From positions 1 through 64,000 of the forward strand of contig NZ_CP123389.1 of assembly GCF_040409955.1 (NCBI RefSeq): a stretch of 64,000 bases of DNA, in the 5' to 3' direction. The notes under the pieces are model-generated. The model searched no databases. It was not told the DNA's origin and saw nothing but the letters and a program-made list of their open reading frames with translations. The position numbers and the translations under genes are program-made. Below are positions 8,300 to 16,900 of this stretch, in pieces. Source of the stretch: Salipiger sp. H15 (GTDB taxonomy: Bacteria > Pseudomonadota > Alphaproteobacteria > Rhodobacterales > Rhodobacteraceae). Numbering within the stretch: position 1 is the stretch's first letter; each line of letters starts with the position of its first letter.

Positions 8300-8587
8300 G
8301 TCGATGACTAGGGCGATGCGATTGCGCCGCTTGTATCGGCGTTTGTCGTATTTGACCGGCTTCTTGCGTTTCTTTCGGCCTGGGATACAGGCGCGTATCC
8401 CTTTGTTCTGCAGCGCTTCTCTGAACCAATCAGCGTCATAGCCACGATCCCCGAGCAGCCATTTGACGTTTGGTAGGCCGCTGAGCAATACGCGTGCGCC
8501 GATGTAATCGCTGACCTGTCCGGCGGTGACGAACAGGTCGATCGGTCGTCCCAGACTGTCGCAGATGGCGTGCAGCTTGGTGTTCAT
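8300..8587 (-). pseudogene. IS5-family transposase, C-terminal frame, truncated
   Basis: Begins MNTKLHAICDSLGRPIDLFV and keeps the second catalytic Asp in LLGDRGYDADWFREAL. It stops matching after RRYKRRNRI. The expected continuation with the catalytic Glu (EIMFGRLKDWRR in relatives) is missing and replaced by [12 protein letters not shown], coded by the junction with the decayed IS3 copy. It cannot form a full DDE active site. Confidence 0.8.
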
Positions 8588-8607
8588 GCCGCCTTTGGTT
8601 CGACCGA

Positions 8608-8955
8608 TCAGGCGACCGCGCCCCCCTTTTTTGCGGCCATGCTGGTCGCCGTTCGATGGGCCTTGAGATATGTCGCGTCGATCATCACGGTCTTCTCTTC
8701 GCCGTGCTCAGCGGCCAGACCTGCCATCATCCGAGCGAAGATGCCTTTCTCGCTCCACCGCTTCCACCGGCTGTAGAGCGTCTTGTGCGGACCGTACTCC
8801 TTCGGCGCATCCCGCCAACGCAAGCCATTGCGATTGATGAAGATAATCCCACTCAAAACCCGTCTATCATCGACCCGAGGCTTACCATGAGGCTTGGGGA
8901 AGAAAGGGGCCAGGCGTGCCATCTGCGCGTCGGTCAGCCAGAAGAGATCGCTCAT
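8608..8955 (-). CDS. IS5-family transposase, N-terminal frame (OrfA)
   Basis: 115 codons from the ATG at 8955: MSDLFWLTDAQMARLAPFFP, then RNGLRWRDAPKEYGPHKTLY and VMIDATYLKAHRTATS. The last segment contains the first catalytic Asp (MIDAT). This is the DUF4096-like N-terminal half of IS427-group transposases. In an intact element a -1 frameshift at the A-rich run near 8628 would fuse it to the downstream frame. This half looks undamaged, but its partner is truncated. Confidence 0.8.
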   Translation of the reverse strand: MSDLFWLTDAQMARLAPFFPKPHGKPRVDDRRVLSGIIFINRNGLRWRDAPKEYGPHKTLYSRWKRWSEKGIFARMMAGLAAEHGEEKTVMIDATYLKAHRTATSMAAKKGGAVA

Positions 8956-9157
8956 GTCACCGCTCCGTTTTCGAAGCCGTGAATCATGCTGTTCGAGCGA
9001 AATCAATGCATCCTGACCCTACGAAGAACATAGATTTCACAAAATATATGAGAAAATCGCATCAATTTTCGAGGGACCGTCCATGCGAACGTCGAACAGC
9101 CCCGCTGCAGTGCGAAATCCCGCACTGTCATTCAAGGGAATAGGAAGATCGTCGATC

Positions 9158-9787
9158 ATGATATACAGCTCGAAGCTGTATTTCAGCGACACGTTGGCTG
9201 CCGTGATCCGTACGGAATTTCCCCGCCACGAGATCCTCCGCAGTCACGACCCGCGTGACCTGGAAAACCGGGACATTCGCGCGCTCCTGCTCGGGACTGA
9301 GCGGCTCGCGAACTTCGCTGCGAATGTCGAGGCCGCGGGCAAGGCCTACCCCAACGCGGCAATCATCCAGTGTTTCGAAGACCTTGACGAAACGCGCCGC
9401 ATCTACCACGCGCAGTGTGACGCGCTGTGCGGCAAATCGGTCAGCTTCCTTCCATTGAACGCCCGGGTCGAAGTCTCGATATCGCTCCTGCATCTCATCC
9501 TCCTCGGACAGACCTTCATTCCGCGCGAGTTCCACATGCAAGACTCGGCCTCTGCCGATCGCGAGCCAATGGGCAAGTCCCGACCTGCGCAAGCGCCGTT
9601 CGACAACCTCACCCAACGCGAGGTCGAGGTGCTCGGGCTTGCCGCAAAGGGGCTGCAGAACAAGCTGATCGCCGTGCATCTTGATATTTCGGAACACACG
9701 GTGAAGCTGCACATGCACAATGTCATCCGCAAACTGGATGTCCGCAACCGCACCGAGGCGGCGCATCGCTATCTCAGCGAGCAGTAA
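9158..9787 (+). CDS. LuxR-type regulator with degenerate receiver domain
   Basis: A 209-residue transcription regulator. I chose the ATG at 9158, preceded by AGGAAG, over a longer start at 9083. Residues 1-120 resemble a response-regulator receiver fold, but the usual phospho-acceptor Asp is absent (RALLLGTERLANF where an Asp would end the strand), so phosphorylation control is unlikely. Residues about 142-205 are a LuxR/GerE helix-turn-helix (LTQREVEVLGLAAKGLQNKL, then ISEHTVKLHMHNVIRKL). It is a paralogue in plan of the protein at 58490. A regulator next to a sugar transferase and NRPS operon suggests control of EPS or peptide genes; that is inference. Confidence 0.85.
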   Translation: MIYSSKLYFSDTLAAVIRTEFPRHEILRSHDPRDLENRDIRALLLGTERLANFAANVEAAGKAYPNAAIIQCFEDLDETRRIYHAQCDALCGKSVSFLPLNARVEVSISLLHLILLGQTFIPREFHMQDSASADREPMGKSRPAQAPFDNLTQREVEVLGLAAKGLQNKLIAVHLDISEHTVKLHMHNVIRKLDVRNRTEAAHRYLSEQ

Positions 9788-9973
9788 CGGAGGCCGGCCG
9801 GGGCCAGTCCCGGCGGGCCCGCGGTTCGGGGCCGCAGAGGTCCCTGGGTGCCGGGTTTCCAGAGTTCTTTCCCCCTCCTTTCGTTCAGCCTCCGGTCAGG
9901 TTTTCGGAGACCGCCCTCCGCCTGCGCGCCGCCCACCGGCCCCGCAGCGCGGGGTAACACGCGCCCCCGGCCT
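9788..9973. other. Convergent intergenic spacer
   Basis: GC-rich spacer between the regulator (plus) and the sugar transferase (minus). It has many short G/C inverted repeats that could act as a bidirectional terminator, but there is no clear U-tract. No coding signal was seen. Confidence 0.3.
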
Positions 9974-10687
9974 TCAGTAGGCACCGTACCCCGTCAGGAC
10001 CACCCGCGCGGTGCGAAACAGGATCCCCAGATCAAGGGCAAGCGTGCGCCGGGCGGCATAGTCGACGTCGAAGGCCACGCGCTCGTCATAGGTGGTGTTG
10101 TTGCGCCCGCTGACCTGCCAGAGCCCGGTGATTCCCGGCCGCAGCGAGAGGTAGATCGGCACATAGGCGCCGTAGCGAGGCAACTCGTCCCGGACAACGG
10201 GCCGTGGCCCCACGAGACTCATCTGACCCGCCAGAACGTTGAAAAGCTGCGGCAATTCATCCAGGCTGGACTTGCGTAGCAGGCGGCCGACCACGTGCAC
10301 GCGCGGGTCCTTCCTCAGCTTCTGCGTCTCGTTCCACTCGCGCCGCTGGTCGGGATGATCCGCAAGCCACTGGGCAAGGATCTTGTCACCGTCCTTGCGC
10401 ATGGTGCGGAACTTCAGGCAGCCGAATTCACGATCGTTGCGCCCAATCCGCTGGTGCCGGAAGTAGACCGGACCTCCGTCGAGCAGCAGGATCGACGCCG
10501 TGATCAGCAGGAAGACCGGCAGCAGGAACACGATCAGAAGCGAGGCGCCAGTGACATCCACGGCCCGCTTGACAAGGTCGGACCGGACCGTGCGCGCCGC
10601 CACCTGCGCCGCCTCGTCCGCGATGAGCGACGCCTCCTCGGAGAACGGATCGGGGCAGGGTTTCAAGAAACTCTCGTCCTTCATCAT
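9974..10687 (-). CDS. Undecaprenyl-phosphate sugar-1-phosphate transferase (ExoY/WcaJ-like)
   Basis: A 237-residue bacterial sugar transferase that would place the first sugar phosphate on undecaprenyl phosphate at the inner membrane, starting a glycan repeat unit. One hydrophobic segment (about residues 45-67) is followed by the conserved catalytic core: FRHQRIGRNDREFGCLKFRT, the LRKSSLDELPQLFNVLAGQM segment with its Asp-Glu, SLVGPRP and the RPGITGLWQVSGRN motif. This is the short ExoY-type form without extra N-terminal helices. The ATG at 10687 or 10684 may start it. It is the only initiating transferase in the window, so it probably primes the EPS assembled by the neighbouring genes. Confidence 0.93.
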   Translation of the reverse strand: MMKDESFLKPCPDPFSEEASLIADEAAQVAARTVRSDLVKRAVDVTGASLLIVFLLPVFLLITASILLLDGGPVYFRHQRIGRNDREFGCLKFRTMRKDGDKILAQWLADHPDQRREWNETQKLRKDPRVHVVGRLLRKSSLDELPQLFNVLAGQMSLVGPRPVVRDELPRYGAYVPIYLSLRPGITGLWQVSGRNNTTYDERVAFDVDYAARRTLALDLGILFRTARVVLTGYGAY

Positions 10688-10923
10688 ACCTCATCCCAAG
10701 TGGGGGAGCCGCAAGGGCTCTGCGGCCGGTCAGGTGCTAGCTCGCCGGGCACGGGACGAAACCGGGCCCATTCTCCGGCCCGCATCCCTTGCCACCCCGG
10801 GCACCGCGAAATATATGAACTCCGTTGCCCGCCGCGCGCCGCATTTCCCGGCTCTCCAGCGCGGCGGGGGTGCTTCAGTAATTCGACCGAGACATTCTCC
10901 GGCCCCCAGAGGAGCCTTTGGCC

Positions 10924-11091
10924 ATGCATAACCCCGACGAATCCGCGACCTGCGCGCAGCCCCGCGGCAGCCGACCGACTGCCCGCACCCAAGCGGAGCT
11001 TGACGCGGCATCAGGCCGGCGGATCCGTGTTGCGGCCGTGGCTTTCGCGGCGCTGGCCTGGGCGGGCGCGTTCTACCTGGCATTGCGCTGA
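10924..11091 (+). CDS. Possible small membrane protein (55 aa)
   Basis: A short frame from an ATG at 10924 preceded by GAGGAG about 9 bases upstream. It encodes 55 residues: a polar, charged N-terminal 33 and a C-terminal hydrophobic helix (RVAAVAFAALAWAGAFYLAL). The layout fits a small single-pass membrane protein. Its end overlaps the end of the NRPS gene on the other strand by 19 bases. I do not recognise a family, and in GC-rich DNA such frames can arise by chance. Support is the good ribosome site and the transmembrane pattern. Confidence 0.4.
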   Translation: MHNPDESATCAQPRGSRPTARTQAELDAASGRRIRVAAVAFAALAWAGAFYLALR

Positions 11092-13916
11092 TCTTCCACG
11101 GCGAGGCCAAGCTCGGCCTCGCGGGCCACGAGCACGGCCTCGATCTTCTGCGCCGCGTCCGCGATCCCGACGTTCCGCCCCTGGGAGATGCTGAGCTCCC
11201 GCAGCGGCACGGTCTCCAGGTTCCCGGTCACCACCCGCTCCCAGCCCATTCCTTTCTCGAAGCCACGCCCCGAGGGGCTCTCCGATGTCACGAAGTGCAG
11301 GACGCGACCGTCGAAGGCATCCGGCCGATAGCCATCGCGCGCCCTGCTGAGGTAGGCGATGAACTCCTCCTGCTCGGCATCCAGGTCGGTGTGCCTGACG
11401 CGCTCGATCAGCCCGGCCCGCACCGCCAGGCGCAGCGGACCGCGGAAAGCCCGGAACGTGCCGAGAAACGACTGCAGCGAGATATCCCCCCTGCGCAGGA
11501 ACCGCAGCCGCGTGCCAAGGAAGTGCCACCGCGCGAGCAGCCAGGTCATGCGGCTGGCACCGACGCGCACGGCATAGCTCGGCTCCCAGACGTCCTTCAT
11601 GACCACGGCGGCGACCTGCTCCCCGTCCTGCTGCAATTGCCGCGCCACCTCGAGCGCGAGGTTGCCATGCACGCAATTGCCGAAAAGGGCGTAGGGTCCA
11701 TGCGGCTGCGCGCTGCGCACCGCGTCGACGTAGTCGGCCGCGATCTCCTCGAACCGGCGCGCCGCGAGCTGCGTGCCATGCGCCGCGTCGTGGATCCTCA
11801 CGGCAAAGACCGGACGCTCGCGCGCAAAGCCGTTGGCCAGCGCGTAGATCGTCTGGGCGTTGTTGATGGCGATCAGCGGAATCCCCTGCCCTCCCTCGTT
11901 CAGCCGCAGAACCCGCCAGTCGGCGCGATCGGGGGCGGAGGCGTCCCTGCCCGACAGGTGCCGGGCCAGCGCGCGCAGCGTCGGGCTGTGGTAGGCGGTC
12001 GCCAGGCTCAGCTTCTTGCCGAACTCCTGCTCGATCCGGGCCAGCATGCGGACCGTCAGGAGCGAATGGCCCCCAAGATCGAAGAAGCTGGAGTTCGGCG
12101 GGATCTTGTCGAGGCCGAGCAACTCGCTCCAAATCGGCATAAGCCGGGCCTCGATCGCACCGACGTCACCGTCCGGAGCCGCCGAAGCAGGCGCGCCGCC
12201 GCTCCGCGCCGCCGCCATGACCGCCGCCGCGAGTGGAAGCTGCGCCCTGACGAAGCGCCCTTCGGCATCCTGCGGCAGCGCCCGCAGGACGCTGATCGCA
12301 TCCGGTTGGCCATCCTCTTCCAACTCACCGAGGAGATGGTCCGCGAGCGATGCCGGCAGCCCCTCGAGCGGCACCAGCGGCGCCTCGGAGGCGGGTGAGA
12401 CGAACGCGTGGATGCGGCGCGTGCCGTCGGACTCCGAGTACTGGACCACCGCCGCCTGGCCGACTTGCGGATGCGCGGCGAGCGAAGCCTCGATCCTTGC
12501 GATCCGGCGCGCGTCGGCCTCGAGGGTGCCGGGATCGCTCTTCGGCCTCGGCATGGTGGTAATCGGCTTTTCCGGCGTCTCGAATGCCGTGCCGAAGGCG
12601 GCACGCCAGATGTCGAGGAGCGCCTCCGCCCGGTCTGCGGTGAAGAGGTCGGAGTTGTATTCCAGCGTCATCCGCCAGCCCGTCGACCGGCCGATGAGCA
12701 CGAAGCTGAGGTCGTAGATCGCGCCCGGCGCATGCGACGGGGCGCTCGAAAGTTCGAACTCGCCGTAGCGGACCGTCTCCATGAAGGCCGGCTGCAGGAT
12801 GAAGTTGACCGAGATGAGCGGCGTCCGCGACGGGTCACGCGGCGGGTTGAGCGTCTCCACCAGCTTGTTGAAGGGAAGATGCTGGCTCATCAGCGCCTGC
12901 TGGACGACAACCTTGGCGCGGCCGAGATGTTCGTTGATCGTCACGTCGGCAGGGGTCGGAAAGCGCATGACGACGTTGTTGATGAAGGCTCCGATCAGCG
13001 GCTCGAGATCGACCTCGGTTCGCCCCGCCGTCTGCGTGCCGATCGTGACCTCGGGTGTGCCGGCACAGGTCGCCAGCATCGCGCTCAGCACGCCGGCGCC
13101 ATAGGCAAACGGCGACATGGAGCGTCTACGCGCCTCCTCTTCGAGGCGCTCGCCGAAGGCCGGCGGCAGGTCGCACATGGTCATCGCACAGCGGTCACTG
13201 CGCGATAGCGGGCGCGGGAAATCCGGTTGGAGTTCGAAATAGGGGGCCCCGGCCAGCCGCTCGCGGCAGGCCGCCAGCTCTGCCGAAAAGGCGGGGCTGT
13301 CGAAATAGGCCCTCTGCCACAGGGCGTAATCGGCGTATTGCAGGGGTAGCTCCGGCAGCTCGGCGACAGTGCCGGTCGCGCGCGCCGCCGCGCATTCGCC
13401 GATCTCCCGGCCGAGGTTGCGGATCGACCAGCCATCGAAACAGATCTGGTGGATGGTGATCGCGAGGATCGCACGATCGTTGCTGAGCCGGATCAGCGTC
13501 GCGCGGACCAGCTCGGGCGTCGAGAGATTAAACGGCAGAGAGGCGCTCTCGGTCGCAATGGTCTCGACCCGCGCCGCTTGCTCCGCGGCCGGCGTCGTGC
13601 GGATGTCGATCTCGGAGAGCCGGAACTCGCTGCTCTCCATGATCACCTGCTCCGGCCCGTGCCCGCGGTCTTCGAAGCGCGTGCGCAGGATCTCGTGCCG
13701 CGCGATCACGTCCCGGAAGGCGCCCTCGAGCGCCGCGGCGCTGAGCCTGCCCTGGACGTTCCATCGCACCGCGACATTGAGCGCCCGCGTGCCGGGATTG
13801 AGCTGATCGAGAAACCAGCAGCGTTCCTGCGTGGCCGAACATGGGAACCGCCCGGTTTCGACCGCGACGGTAGCCGCGGGCGCATCGCCGGCATGGCGCG
13901 AGGTCGGGGCGGTCAT
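11073..13916 (-). CDS. NRPS terminal module: C-(A C-terminal remnant)-PCP-TE
   Basis: A 947-residue nonribosomal peptide synthetase. Residues 20-445 are a condensation domain with an intact HxxxDG motif (HQICFDGWS, about residue 157). Residues about 455-570 resemble only the small C-terminal subdomain of an adenylation domain (IEASLAAHPQVGQAAVVQY, then a degenerate end LPQDAEGRF), with no A core. A peptidyl carrier domain follows, with LGGHSLL at about residue 616. Residues 650-940 are a thioesterase in which the nucleophile motif reads GNCVHG (about residue 746), that is Cys in place of Ser. No clear catalytic His follows. Its start overlaps the upstream megasynthase stop by 4 bases. It should release the product, but how its carrier is loaded is unclear. 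Confidence 0.88.
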   Translation of the reverse strand: MTAPTSRHAGDAPAATVAVETGRFPCSATQERCWFLDQLNPGTRALNVAVRWNVQGRLSAAALEGAFRDVIARHEILRTRFEDRGHGPEQVIMESSEFRLSEIDIRTTPAAEQAARVETIATESASLPFNLSTPELVRATLIRLSNDRAILAITIHQICFDGWSIRNLGREIGECAAARATGTVAELPELPLQYADYALWQRAYFDSPAFSAELAACRERLAGAPYFELQPDFPRPLSRSDRCAMTMCDLPPAFGERLEEEARRRSMSPFAYGAGVLSAMLATCAGTPEVTIGTQTAGRTEVDLEPLIGAFINNVVMRFPTPADVTINEHLGRAKVVVQQALMSQHLPFNKLVETLNPPRDPSRTPLISVNFILQPAFMETVRYGEFELSSAPSHAPGAIYDLSFVLIGRSTGWRMTLEYNSDLFTADRAEALLDIWRAAFGTAFETPEKPITTMPRPKSDPGTLEADARRIARIEASLAAHPQVGQAAVVQYSESDGTRRIHAFVSPASEAPLVPLEGLPASLADHLLGELEEDGQPDAISVLRALPQDAEGRFVRAQLPLAAAVMAAARSGGAPASAAPDGDVGAIEARLMPIWSELLGLDKIPPNSSFFDLGGHSLLTVRMLARIEQEFGKKLSLATAYHSPTLRALARHLSGRDASAPDRADWRVLRLNEGGQGIPLIAINNAQTIYALANGFARERPVFAVRIHDAAHGTQLAARRFEEIAADYVDAVRSAQPHGPYALFGNCVHGNLALEVARQLQQDGEQVAAVVMKDVWEPSYAVRVGASRMTWLLARWHFLGTRLRFLRRGDISLQSFLGTFRAFRGPLRLAVRAGLIERVRHTDLDAEQEEFIAYLSRARDGYRPDAFDGRVLHFVTSESPSGRGFEKGMGWERVVTGNLETVPLRELSISQGRNVGIADAAQKIEAVLVAREAELGLAVEDQRNAR

Positions 13917-16900
13917 GCCGACACCTCGGCCTGGCGCCGCGCACCTCTGCGGAAGTCCTTGAGCGAGGGCGCCTTCGGCTCGTTGGCATGGGTTTCGGCG
14001 TAGGCCGCGAGACCGCGGATCGTCGGGTTCTCCATGATGTGACGGGCTTCGATCCCAAGGTCCCGGTCGAGCATCCGTGCCGCGATGCGGAAGATGCTGA
14101 GCGAATTCACGCCAAGGTCGAAGATGTCGTCGGTCACCCCGATTGCCCCGGTCCCCAGCACCTCCTGCCAGATCCCCAGGATGGTTTGCTCGAGCTCGCT
14201 GCCCGGCGCCACGATTTCCCGGACCGCGGCTTTTGCGTCGAGCGGCTCCAGCGCCGGCAGCCGCTTGCGATCGAGCTTGCCATTGCCCGTGAGCGGCAGC
14301 GCGTCGATCCTTTGGAACCGGCTGGGCACCATGTATTCCGGAAGCACCTGGCGCAGGCTGGCGGCAAAGACCGCCGCATTTGGCGCCCCGGACCTCGCCA
14401 CGTAATAGCCGACGAGAACCGGGCCGGCAGGGCTGTCCCTGAGCGCGGCGGCAGCGGCCGAAACCCCGTCGACGGCGCGCATCGCCGCCTCGATCTCTTC
14501 CAGCTCGATCCGGAAGCCGCGCAGTTTGACCTGCCCGTCGGCGCGGCCCAGAAGCGCGATCGTGCCGTCGGCATTGCGCCGCGCCAGATCGCCCGTGTGG
14601 TAAAGCCGGATCGGCCCGGCGCCGGGAACATCGATCATGCGGTAGGCTGCCTCGGTCAGGTCCGGACGGCGGAAGTAGCCCTTGGCAAGCCCCGCGCCGC
14701 CGATCACCAGCTCGCCGGGAACGCCGACCGGAACAAGCTCGCCCGTCTCGCCGAGGACATGCATCACGGTGTTGGCGATCGGTGCGCCGATGGTGATCGG
14801 CCCGTGGTCGACCCGCCCGCAGGACGACCAGATCGTCGTCTCCGTCGGGCCGTACATGTTCCAGACCTCGCCACCGAGAGCCAGCAGGCGGTCCGCCAGG
14901 TCACGCGGCAAGGCCTCGCCGCCGACCAGCATCTTGAGCCCTGTGTCCGGTTTCAGCCCGGCCTCGACCAGCATCTGCCACAGCGTCGGCGTTGCCTGCA
15001 GCATCGTTATGTCGCCCCGGCCGAGCCGCTCGACCAGCGGGAAGGCCTCGCGCACATCCGCCTCGGAGGCGATGACCGTGCGTGCGCCCACCGTCAACGG
15101 CAGCAGGAGCTCCAGCCCGGCGATGTCGAAGGACACCGTGGTCACGGCGAGCACCACGTCGCCTGCGGTGATCCCGGGCCGCTCGGCCATCGAGGCGAGG
15201 AAGTTGAGCAGCGCCGAATGCGGCACCTCGACCCCCTTCGGTGTACCCGTCGAGCCCGAGGTGAAGATGACGTAGGCGGCCGCATCGTCGCCCGGGAGGC
15301 TCGCGACCGGCGGCAGGCCGCCCTCGGGAAGGCGCGCCGAGGCGCTGACCGGAAGCATCTCGAGATTGAGCCCCTCGGCACTCGCCGGGATGTCACCGCC
15401 GTGGATCAGCCCGGTCACCGCCTCGAGCACGAGCCGGTTGCGCGCCTCGGGATGGCCCGGATCAAGCGGCACATACGCATGGCCCGCCTTCAGGATCGCA
15501 AGCAGCGCGACGACCAGCAGCGACGAGCGGTCGAGCATGACGGCAACGCGCGCGCCGGCCTCGGGCAGACGTTCCCGGATCGCCGCCGCCAGCAGGTCGC
15601 TCGCGTGCTCGAGCTCGGCATAGGTCAGGCTGCCCGACGCGTCCTCGACGGCGATCTGCTCCGGCGTTTTCGCCGCCTGGGCGGAGATCAGCGTCTCGAG
15701 CCGCGCGACCTCGGGCATCGGTGCAGCCGTGTCATTGCCGAGCGCCGCGAGCGCCGCCGCTTCCTCGGCTGACAGCAGGGATGCAGCACCGACCGGCAGC
15801 GACATCCCCTCCGCGATCGCCACCAGCAGGCAGTGGTACTGCCGGCACCAGCGGGCCACCGTGTCTTCGGTGAGGATGTCCGTGGCGTAGGTCAGGTCGA
15901 TGCGAAGACCCTCGGGGCTCTCCGTGACGTTGAAGATCAGATCGAAATTGGTGTAGGCGCGGGAATTGGAGGCGACGGTGCCAGACAGCGCGTCGAAGCC
16001 GAAGTCGTCGGGCTGCTGGTCGAGGTTGAACTGCACCTCGGTCAGCGGCTGGCGATCGACACCTCCGGTCACCCCCGCTGCCCGCAGGATATCGCCGTAG
16101 GTCATGTCGCCGTGGTCGAAGCAGTCGAGAACCTTCGTCGCGACGCCTTTCAGGTAGTCCGCGAAATCGGCGTTGTGCTGGCGGGTGAGGCGGATCGGCA
16201 GAAGGTTCACGCAGTGCCCCACCAGCCGGTCATCGGGCAGCAGGAGCTGCCCCGCCGTCGGCACCGCAAGCGTGACCTCCTCGGCACCGGACAGCCGTCC
16301 GAGCAGTTCCGCCAATGCGCCGGAGAGCACCCCGAAGAGCGTCACGCCCTCGCGCCCGGCGCTGCGCTTCAGGGTCCGGACGAGATCGGCCTCGATGCAG
16401 TGCACGTGGGTGGCGCCGGCGAAGCTTCGACGGCCGATGCGCGGGGCATCGGTCGGCAGGTCGGGCAGCTCGGGCGCTTCCGGGAATTCCGCGGACCAGT
16501 AGGCGTGCGTGGCGTCGCACGGGGCCCGGCTCCCCTCGGTGCGGGCGTAGTCGGCGAAGCTGGCGGGCGGGCAGAGCACTGCCGTGGTCCCCGAGCGATC
16601 CGCGTTGTAGAGCGCGGCCAGTTCCTCGAGGATCAGGTAGGTCGACCAGCCGTCGCAGACGATGTGATGGGTGGTGAGGTTGAGCACGTGCCGGTCGGGC
16701 CCCAGCCGCGCGAGCCGCGCGCGAACGAGCGGCCCTTCGGTCAGGTCGAAGGGGGTCCGCGCGTCCTCGGCGATCATGGCCGCAAGCCCCGCCTCGTCGG
16801 TCTCCTCGGGGATCAGCGACAGGCGCAGGCGCGGCATCACTTCGGCGGCCTCGCCACTCGCGGCGAAGCGCAGGCGCAGGGCGTCGTGGCGCGAGATCAC

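Larger units (their letters stand above)
8291..9019 (-). mobile_element. IS5/IS427-type element, copy B, truncated at 3' end
   Basis: An IS427-group element on the minus strand whose 5' end lies near 9019 (GGGTCAGGATGCATTGATTT reading inward). Its transposase is encoded in two frames, joined in this group by a -1 frameshift at a run of A residues; the A-run followed by G is visible around 8625-8632. The 3' third is missing where it meets the decayed IS3 copy at about 8291-8305. Confidence 0.8.
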
